Below, piece after piece: positions 8,491 through 16,057 of a DNA stretch of 16,057 nucleotides. Source of the DNA: Larix sibirica (Eukaryota; Streptophyta; Pinopsida; Pinales; Pinaceae); NCBI GenBank assembly GCA_004151065.3, contig NWUY0300017021.1, forward strand, positions 57,220-73,276, in the 5' to 3' direction. Position numbers and translations under genes: made by a program. The notes under the pieces were generated by a model that did not search any database, was not told the origin of the DNA, and saw only the letters and a program-made list of their open reading frames with translations. The number at the start of each line of letters is the position of its first letter. The first letter of the stretch is position 1.

Positions 8491-9640
8491 CATTTATATT
8501 AAAATAAAAATCGTTAGTTATATAATAATAAAGGAGTGCACAAATAAATATGACCCTTCATCATCAATGATACAATAATTAATTAATTTGGTTTATTACA
8601 GTAGATGGGTGCCCATAAGTTTTGCAACTGCGCTTCAAAACCCAAAATAATATTGTATTATATATCCATATCACATATTGACTTATCAATTCTTTGTGTT
8701 TGCTCACCAATTTGTGTCTCCAGGTCTTAAGTTGAGCCTCCATCAATGTATTGAACTAATGTAGGACATGGCCTTATGTTTGTTTCCAATTACCCAGTTA
8801 ACTGCCTTAATACCTAATTCGCATAATTCGGCTGTATTGGTAGTTCGTGTACGGAAATTCTAAATAAATTTGAATTGGTTGAATATTCGATGTAGTGTAA
8901 TATAGATTCGTTTTTTTGACAATTAAATTTTGAAAACCAATTTAAAAAACAAANTTGTGAAGTTGAACCCAATGGTCATCTCATTGTATAAATATGTACA
9001 TTATTAATGAGATTAAGTGTTCTTTGACGCCTATATTTTTCTATATTTGTGAATTATTGTCTATCTTCCCAATGGGGAACCTAACAATCAGTATCAGAAT
9101 ACTTAATCAATAATGAACAAATAGTGGTTCCATATTTCACCACAAATTGTACAAAAACATTTTGTGCCATTATTCCAGTTTCATCAATTGGAAGAAAATA
9201 AATTGATAATTGTCTACTTAAGGGAAATTAAAGGCTTGCCCAATAGATTGAAATGCAATGCTTCTCTTCAAATCCATCTTTTTAAATTGTAGCTTCCATC
9301 TCTTTAAAGGGACTTCATGCTAAATTATTCTGTAAAGAAGATAGAACATTTCATCTAATAACCAATTATAGAAAATTTAGTAATATACTTATATGGTAGG
9401 AGAAGAACATAAGCAATGCGCAAATACATTTTGATCTCTAACCTAATAAAACCAATAGCTATGTACATTTTGGTATTGTTTCAAAATCCTGATCAATAAT
9501 AAATATGTCATCCCACAATCCCTTCCCATCTATCGATATTATCATAGGTTAAGCCTCCCCATCTATCAATCAATATCTTTCATTGATAAAATATAATATA
9601 ATTTCAAGAAATTAACTCCTTTAGGAAACTGATCCAAACA
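8491..9640. other. AT-rich spacer, no gene seen
   Basis: The outer part of the Ty3/Gypsy 5' LTR may extend into the left end. Otherwise it is AT-rich with stops in all frames. A weak LTR-end/primer-site-like string at 9081-9100 is treated as a finding. A single N lies at 8954. Confidence 0.5.
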
Positions 9641-9645
9641 AAGTA
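9641..9645 (+). repeat. Left target-site duplication AAGTA
   Basis: AAGTA directly precedes the TGTTGG terminus of the left LTR and is repeated after the right LTR at 11980-11984. Five-base duplications are the normal footprint of LTR retrotransposon integration. Confidence 0.85.
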
Positions 9646-10028
9646 TGTTGGTTCTAGTATGCAACAAAAATTATTATACACAACATAAATATAAAACAGT
9701 AAAGAAAACCATAACATCATGCACATCTAGACACCACAATTTATCTCAGAAACCCCTTAACTGGGTAAAACTAGTAGAAGATCTTCATTATGCCCCTTGT
9801 CCAAATTCGACCGAGGCATGGTCGAGTGTGGCTCTACCACCATGGCTAGCCTTGACCATCAATCAAATTTCCAAACACATGCTCATTTTACAATGGAGTA
9901 CTACCAAACTCTTTATAGAATTACATCACAAGAATACCATGGGAAGACCTCCCAATACCATGGGTCTATTGCAGCAATAACCAAAGTCGGTTAACTTTCT
10001 CTATGACTGAGTCAATATTAAACCAACA
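9646..10028 (-). repeat. 3' LTR of the non-autonomous element (383 bp)
   Basis: The left LTR has perfect 6-bp inverted ends, TGTTGG and CCAACA. On the minus strand it contains a TATA-like TTCTATAAAG at 9911-9920, matched at the same relative place in the right LTR. Long stretches match the right copy, for example GGCATGGTCGAGTGTG and CAATACCATGGGTCTATT. Confidence 0.88.
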
Positions 10029-10031
10029 TAA

Positions 10032-10040
10032 TCCCCCCTT
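10032..10040 (-). promoter_or_regulatory. Polypurine tract of the non-autonomous element
   Basis: The minus strand reads AAGGGGGGA followed by TTA and then the LTR start TGTTGG. A polypurine tract a few bases before the 3' LTR is the usual plus-strand primer. A second purine run lies just upstream (10067-10080). Confidence 0.8.
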
Positions 10041-11588
10041 AAACTTGACTTAGGAATGAAGGCCTTACCCCCTCCTCAAGTTTATCAACAGAGAATATTA
10101 CATGCTTCCCTACCCTTCATATTTAACGCAAGGGTATGCATTCCTTTATTGGTCTTATAGCTATCCTATTTATAGTGATTACAAATCCATTAATGAAAGA
10201 TTGCTTTATAAAAAATACCTAATCATCTACTTTCTCATATAATAATAAACCAGACACTCTTGAACCGAGTACTCAATTTTTGTTGCTCAATTGACTACCC
10301 AATCAACCCGTATGCACAATCGACTACATAATCCACTGTATTTTCCCATTGATCTTCTCTACCCAATCGACAACAGACTCCATCATTTGATCGAATCAAT
10401 TTTCTCTAGACAGTCGCCTATAGATTCCACCTCTGGCTATAGTAGATATCTCTGCATATTTGAATATATACTCCACCATTTGCTATAGTAGACCTATTTA
10501 CACAATCAACTACGAACTCCACCATATCCTCTAGTCAATTTGTCTTCATGTTACTCCAGTTATTTCCTCTATTGTTGCTAGCACATCCTCCTTGATTACA
10601 TATACATTTGCATTAGGAATCACAATAGTTTCCAACATAATATAACCCTCAGCAACACAAGATCCCTTCTTAAGACAAAATAAATCTATTGTGTAGTTGA
10701 TCAGTTGATCTTAATCGTGACTGCTCAATTGACCTGAGCTTGTCCACCCAGTCAATCTTCTGTGACTCCTTAGTCAATTTTGTCCTTGACTATCTTGAAG
10801 CATAAGTTAACCTTGGTTGATCCATAATACTTAGTCGACTAGTTAACCATATCCTTAGTTGACCCAGTCGACCATATGCTCAATCAACCAAATCGACCAT
10901 ATGCTCAGTCGACCCAATCGACTAGTCAACCATTCTGGTCAACCACTTTACCATCAACCATCCGTCAAGATTTTGACTTCCATTCAATTTTTATTCCCAT
11001 CGAGTTGTCGACCACCTATTGATCCAAATTCCTTTCAAATTTATCTGTGATAGACCATGAATTTGACCACTCTATTATCTGCACTGAGCTGACCATCCAC
11101 TACTTTTTTCAACTTCAACTGCTTCAACCACAAATTTATCCCTTTAGTTTTGAACCTTCTGAAGCATCCCACATGACCTCAAACATGATCATGCATACCA
11201 TGATTTACTTCTTTAAATCACCATCTTCACGCCATATTTCAATGGTTTAAAACCACAACTGACTATTTATTCATTTCTCTGGCACTATCCTGAGTACCCA
11301 TAAATATACATGCTTCAACTTGTCAAGGAGAAACACATATATGTATACCCAAAATCCATGTTTCTTTAGCATACCTCATACCTAGTATTTTTGTTGGTTC
11401 TCAGGCCAACCCATCACAACAATGGATCCTCCCAGACCGATTCACATTCCACCATGCAAATCTAAGTGATTGAAATCCTTTCTTCAACCGACCTTGCATA
11501 AAAACCACTCAATCTAAATTCTACCATGTAGATCTAGGTAACCCGAACTTGATCATACAAATCTTGTTGGAGAGTGAATGTCTACCAA
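10041..11588 (-). other. Non-coding interior with GTCGAC/GTCAAC-like repeats
   Basis: About 1.55 kb lies between polypurine tract and primer site. Plus-strand open frames (10291-10488, 10859-11050, 11047-11250) are short, biased in composition and match no retrotransposon domain; the minus strand has none. From about 10265 to 11060 the sequence is made of variants of (A/G)TCGACC, TCGACTA and TCAACC every 10-30 bp, with a local 25-bp repeat of TCGACCATATGCTCA at 10868 and 10893. From about 11060 to 11588 I see no structure. Nothing here supports a gene. Confidence 0.6.
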
Positions 11589-11600
11589 GATTTAATACAA
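11589..11600 (-). promoter_or_regulatory. Decayed tRNA-Met primer binding site
   Basis: Two bases after the 5' LTR end (AACCAACA on the minus strand) the sequence reads TTGTATTAAATC. It matches 8 of 12 bases of TGGTATCAGAGC, and C-to-T and G-to-A changes explain part of the difference. The position is exactly as expected. Confidence 0.6.
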
Positions 11601-11602
11601 AA

Positions 11603-11979
11603 TGTTGGTTCTAGGACATAACAAATGTAACTATACTTAATAGAAATATAGAACAATAAATCAAACCATAACATTATGCACATCTAGACATCATGATTTA
11701 TATTGGAAACCCCTTAACCAGGTAAAACCAGTAGAATATCTTCATTATGCCCCTTTCCCAAATCCATTTAAGGCATGGTCGAGTGTGACTCTACCACCAT
11801 AGGTACCTTCGACTATCAGTGAGAGTTTCATACACATGCTAATTTTACAATGGAGTACGAACATGCTTTTTATAAGCTTACATCACAAGAATAACATGGG
11901 CATAGCTCCCAATACCATGGGTCTATTAAAACAATAACCGAAGTTGTTTAACTTTCTCTATGAATGAGTCAATATAACA
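11603..11979 (-). repeat. 5' LTR of the non-autonomous element (377 bp)
   Basis: The right LTR starts TGTTGGTTCTAG like the left one and aligns along its whole length with small indels. A TATA-like TATAAAAAG lies on the minus strand at 11867-11875. Its outer end has decayed from CCAACA to ATAACA and is followed at once by AAGTA. Confidence 0.85.
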
Positions 11980-11984
11980 AAGTA
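11980..11984 (+). repeat. Right target-site duplication AAGTA
   Basis: The five bases after the right LTR equal those before the left LTR (9641-9645). This confirms both element ends. Confidence 0.85.
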
Positions 11985-12130
11985 ACCCCAGACCAAAGAA
12001 CTTATATGTGCAAGCTAGTTTCTAGTTCAATATAGTGATCAATGGGGAATGACCAATATTCCCTACCCAATATTCTGATGTAGGGTGATGTCATAGTGAT
12101 GTCATCACCATAAGATGAAATCATAGTGAT
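11985..12130. other. Short spacer between LTR element and satellite
   Basis: No gene. TCATAGTGAT occurs exactly at 12091-12100 and 12121-12130, and GTGATGTCATCACC near 12096 is almost palindromic. The satellite begins directly after. Confidence 0.5.
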
Positions 12131-15058
12131 TTCAAGCATCATTTTGAGGAAGGATCGATCGAACCTTCCTCAAATGTGCACCAAGGGTCAAGCATCATCT
12201 AAAGGAAGGATCAATCGACCCTTCCTCAAATGTGCACCTAGGGTTATGCATCATCTAGAGGAAGGATCAACCAACCCTTCCGCAAATTTGCACCTAGGGA
12301 AGGCATCGTCTAGAGGAAGGATCGACTAACCCTTCCTCAAATGTGGAATTTGGGTCAAGCATCACTATACGAAGGATCATTCGAACCTTCCTCAAATGAC
12401 CTTGGGTCAAGCATCGTATAGAACAAGTATTGACTAAACCTTCCTCAAATGTGGACCTCAAGTCAATCATCATCTAGAACAAGTATTGGACAACCCTTCC
12501 TCAAATGTGGACCTCACTTCAAGCATAATTTGGAAGAAGGATCGATCGACCCTTCCTTAAAGGTGGAACTTAGTTCAATAATCATCTGGACGAAGGATCG
12601 ACCAACCCTTCCTCAAATACTGTAGCCAGGAAACCTATCAACTATAGGAAAAATCAGTCAACCCTTCCTGAAATACGGTAGATAGGAAACCTATTAGATA
12701 GAAGAAAGATCGATCGACCCTTATAGAAATATGATAGCCAGGAATTGTATCATCTAGAGGAAGGATTGGGAGACCCTTCCTCAAATGTGGACTTTGGATC
12801 AAGCATAATCTAGAGGAAGGATCGATTGAACCTCCCTCAAATGTGGACCTTGGGACAAGCATCATGTAGAGGAAGGATCAATCGACCCTTCCTCAAATGT
12901 GGATGAGTCAAGCATCATCTAGAAGAAGGATCAGTCGATCTTTCCAAAAATGTGGATGATTCAATCATCATCTAGAAGAAGGATCACCCGATCCTTCCAC
13001 AAATGTGGACCTCATGTCAAAATCATCTGAAGGAAGGATTGAATAACATGTCCTCAAATATAATAGCCAGGAAACTTATATTCTATAGGAAGGATCAATC
13101 TACCCTTCTTGAAATATGGTATCTTGGAAATGTATCACCTAAAGGAAGGATCAACCAACCCTTTCTCAAATACGGTAGCCAATAAACCTATTAGCTAGAG
13201 GAAGGATCAACTGATATTTCCTCAAATAAGGTAACCGAGAAATGTATCACATAGAAGAAGGATAAGTTTACCCTTCCTCAAATACTGTACCCAAAATAAT
13301 GTATTTAGAGGAAAGATCGACTGACCCTTACTTAAATATAGTATCCTGGAAACCTATGATCTAGACAAAGGATTGGTCGATCCTTCCTCAAATACGGTAC
13401 CTAGGAAATTTAACATCTAGAGGAATGGTCTTTTGACCCTTCCTCAAATACAGTACTCTAGAAACATATCCTTTGGTGCAATGATTAACCGATCATTCCT
13501 CGAATATGGTACTTACGAAACACATCATCTAGAGGTAGGACCGATAGTCCATTCCTCAACTTCTCTACCCAGGAAATGTGCCATTTAGAGAAAATATCAG
13601 TTGTTCCTTTCCTCAAATACTATACCTAAAAAATTTATCATCTTGACAAGTTATCGACCAACCTATACACCAGACGAAGTATCAGTTGATCTTCCTCAAA
13701 TACATCACCCAGAAACTGTATCACCTAGACGAAAGATTAGTCAAACTTACTCAAATACGGTATTGAAAAAACGTATCACCCCGAGGAATGATTGGTCAAC
13801 CATTCCTCAAATAGGGTAGCCAGAAAACCTATCTACTAGAGGAAGGATTGATCGAACTTCCTAAAATACGATACCTAGAAATCATATCACCTAGAGGAAA
13901 GATCAACGGATATTCCTCAAGTATGCTACCCAAGAAACATATCATTTAGATGAAGGATATGTTGACACTTCCTCAAATATAGTACCTAGTATATGTATCT
14001 TCTACTATAAGGATTGAATGTCCCTTCCTCAAATACAGTATCCTAGAAAGCTATCATATAGACAAATGATTAGCTGACCCTCCCACAAATATGATACAAA
14101 AGAAATTTATCATCTATAGGAATGATCCTCTGAATCTTCCTCAAATACGGTACCCTGGAAACGTATCATCTAGTGCAAGGATTGAAAAACCATTCCTCAA
14201 ATATGGTACTGATGAAATGTATCATCTAGAAGAAGGATTGACCACTTATTCCTCAACTTCGCTACCCAAGAAATGTATCATTTATAGGAAAGATCATCCA
14301 AACCTTTCCTCAAATATAGTACCCATAAAATTTATCATCTCGGCTAATTTTTAGTCAACCTATCTATCAAAGGAAGTATCGTACAACCTTCCCAAGAAAA
14401 GGTACCTAGAAACCATATCACCCATAGGAAATATCGGCCAAACTTACTCAAATACGATACACATAAAATTTATCACCTAGATGAATGATTGACTGACCCT
14501 CCCCTAATAAGATACCTAGGAATGTATCGTCTTGAAAAAGGATCAGGAAACCCTTCCTCAAATACAGTACCCATGAAATTTATCATGTAGAGGAAGGATA
14601 GGCCAACCTTTCCTCCAATATGATACACGAGAAACCTTTCCAATAGAGGAAGGACTGACCAAAATTCCTCAAAATCTATGGTAACCACCAAAACATATCA
14701 CCTAGAGGAATGATCAACCAACCCTTCCTCAAATTCTATGGATGGGAAACCCATCAACTAGAGTAAGGATAAACCAAGCCTCCCCAAATAAGGTTCCTAG
14801 GAATGTATCATCTAGAGGAAGGATCGCGCATCCCTTCTTCAAGTACTCTACCCAAGAAATGTATCATTCAAGGAAAGATCAATCGATCCTTCCTCAAAGG
14901 AATTACACAGTAAATGTATTATCTCGTCGACTTATTCATTGACATTTCCTCAAATACATTATCCAAGAAACCTATAATCCAGACTAATTATCAACCGACC
15001 TTTCCTAAAATACGGTACCTAGGAAATGTATCATCTAGAGGAATGACCTGTCAAATCT
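12131..15058. repeat. Satellite array, 56-bp monomer, about 52 copies, hairpin in each
   Basis: A head-to-tail array of about 2.9 kb. The anchor CCTTCCTC recurs at 12164, 12220, 12276, 12331, 12386, 12439, 12495, 12551, 12607, 12663, 12719 (decayed), 12775, 12831 (one base changed) and 12887, giving a 56-bp period with small indels. The period continues to about 15058 (for example 14552, 14607, 14663). Each monomer holds GAGGAAGG, an ATCGATCGAC-like loop, then CCTTCCTC, an 8-bp inverted repeat; in the first copy it extends to 11 bp (12143-12153 with 12164-12174). Two linker types follow the anchor: type A (AAATGTGGACCTTGGGTC, then AAGCATCATCTA) and type B (AAATACGGTACCTAGG, then AAACCTATCATCTA). 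Open frames within it on both strands are by-products of the repeat. No centromeric or telomeric role can be shown. Confidence 0.95.
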
Positions 15059-15199
15059 TCTTCTTCTTGAAACACATTTTTTAGGATCCTATACTATTGG
15101 AAATATATCTATATTTGTTGAAAAGATACCGGACTACTATATCTTATGACTTGTTCAGTATCTTTGTTAAATTTAACATATAATTCATCAACTTGATAA
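15059..15199. other. Transition zone between the two tandem arrays
   Basis: The 56-bp periodicity is lost and the DNA becomes AT-rich. No gene or clear repeat unit can be placed. Confidence 0.5.
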
Positions 15200-15984
15200 A
15201 TTGCACAAGCTTCATCATTGCTTTGTTTTTTGTTTTTTCACTCTCATCTAATTAGGATTGTATGATCACTTCCTCTTGACGCTCTCCAATAATAATACTA
15301 TCATTGATAAATTGTGGCTCAATTTTTATATTTTATGAATGAATGCTTGATATTTACACTTGACCAACCTCTTGAAAGGTGTTGTCCCAAATAAAGCTTG
15401 ATATTTACCATATCTGAGGAATAGTTGCCTTACACATCCATTTGAACTACCTTTTTTGTGGATACTATCCTTTATCAATAATCTATTGATTTTTTATTTA
15501 CATGTGTATCCAAGCGCAACATTTACCATATTCTTATACCTAGGAAAGTGTCACCCAACACTTCCTCTGGACTATCCCTGATGAGAAAACTATCATCTAG
15601 GTATTGTAACCCAAATATTATATTTTATGAAGGGCCGCTTATCATTTCCTCCTAACCCACATTTCTAATGATACTATCATAGAGGAATGGTATTTCGATT
15701 ACAATATATGACAAAGGATCAACCAAAACTACATAGAGACCCTCCACGCTAGAAATAATATCGTTGAGGAAGTGTGACTCCTTTACTTTACTTGATTAAA
15801 TGTCACCCTATACATCCTCTTGACCCACCTTTTGGAGGATATTGTTTTGGATAAAACATTTTCCGATTACTATATCAGAGGAAGGGTCACCCAACACTTT
15901 CTCTTTGCACTCCCCAATGAGAATACTATCATCGAGTAAGTGATATCCCCTACTCAGTCGGCTCAAATATATTGTGTTGGGTAA
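15200..15984. repeat. Diverged tandem array, period about 84 bp
   Basis: The string CACTTCCTC and close variants recur at 15268, about 15354, 15436, 15559, 15643, about 15727, 15813 and 15895. A second box, ACTATCATC, recurs in phase (near 15299, 15588, 15673, 15757 as a variant, 15927). The spacing is mostly 82-86 bp, with one irregular step of about 120 bp. Units also share GAGGAAGGGTCACCCAA-like and ATGAGAATACTATCAT segments. Identity between units is far lower than in the 56-bp array, so it is older or less homogenised. It shares TATCATCTAGAGG and CTTCCTC boxes with that array. The open frame at 15808-16044 (-) is a by-product. Confidence 0.75.
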
Positions 15985-16057
15985 ACTTGACCAAGAAGAA
16001 AGAGGTAGCCGACATAAAGAAGCCCCTACTTGTGGACAAATCAATCTAATTAAGGAA
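15985..16057. other. Right edge, no feature seen
   Basis: The last 73 bp show neither tandem period nor coding similarity. Confidence 0.5.

Larger units (their letters stand above)
9646..11979 (-). mobile_element. Non-autonomous LTR retrotransposon, 2334 bp
   Basis: This is a complete but gene-free LTR retrotransposon on the minus strand. Direct repeats at 9646-10028 and 11603-11979 begin TGTTGG (read on the plus strand). The left one ends CCAACA, and the right one ends ATAACA after decay. AAGTA flanks both sides. A decayed tRNA-Met primer site (11589-11600) adjoins the right LTR and a polypurine tract (10032-10040) adjoins the left LTR, which fixes the orientation: the right LTR is the 5' one. 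The interior of 1574 bp shows no gag, protease, RT or integrase motif, so movement would have needed proteins from another element. The LTRs are about 80% identical by eye, so the insertion is old. Its size lies between typical TRIM and LARD elements. Confidence 0.85.

Noticed and set aside
10291-11250. Coding genes inside the small LTR element
   Set aside because: The three plus-strand open frames are opposite to the element's orientation, of biased composition and without gag or pol motifs.
12126-14942. Open frames of 60-87 codons inside the satellite
   Set aside because: Their peptides simply repeat the 56-bp monomer (EEGS..PSS, RKDQS.L), occur on both strands and are interrupted irregularly.
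12131-15058. CRISPR-like array, because of regular repeats containing a palindrome
   Set aside because: The intervals between stems are themselves conserved repeat sequence, not unique spacers; there are no cas genes, and the setting is a plant retrotransposon landscape.

Overview
The window reads as nuclear, repeat-rich DNA of a seed plant, probably from a draft assembly (single N bases at 1981 and 8954). The evidence is the mix of elements: a plant-type L1 LINE, a separate RNase H remnant, a Ty3/Gypsy element with plant chromovirus-like domains, tRNA-Met primer sites, a SINE-like unit, and tandem satellite DNA in an AT-rich background. I see no intact host gene, tRNA, rRNA or bacterial feature. 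Every recognisable coding stretch is a broken transposon gene, so nothing here works as an operon. The species cannot be named from the sequence.

Layout: 1-312 (-) is a decayed retroelement RNase H domain that runs off the left edge. 712-942 (+) is SINE-like, with pol III A and B boxes and an A tail. 2015-3151 (-) is an L1 fragment: the end of the endonuclease, a linker and the start of the reverse transcriptase, with a 56-bp internal duplication. 3152-4429 is AT-rich and holds two short tandem duplications. 4430-8351 (-) is a degenerate Ty3/Gypsy element in the order primer site, GC-rich leader, gag, protease, RT, RNase H, integrase. Its integrase is cut off after the second catalytic Asp and no 3' LTR is visible. 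8354-9640 contains a probable piece of its 5' LTR and then AT-rich sequence.

9646-11979 (-) is a structurally complete, non-coding LTR retrotransposon of 2334 bp. It has two LTRs of about 380 bp, a 5-bp target duplication AAGTA on both sides, a decayed tRNA-Met primer site and a polypurine tract. Its interior is rich in GTCGAC/GTCAAC-like motifs rather than genes.

12131-15058 is a satellite array with a 56-bp monomer in about 52 copies. Each monomer carries an inverted repeat, GAGGAAGG ... CCTTCCTC, around an ATCGATCGAC-like loop. Two monomer types alternate in blocks. 15200-15984 holds a second, older tandem array with a period of about 84 bp (1.5 x 56) that shares sequence boxes with the first. 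This hairpin satellite pair and the small non-autonomous LTR element are the most distinctive content. I found no evidence for a new protein-coding system.
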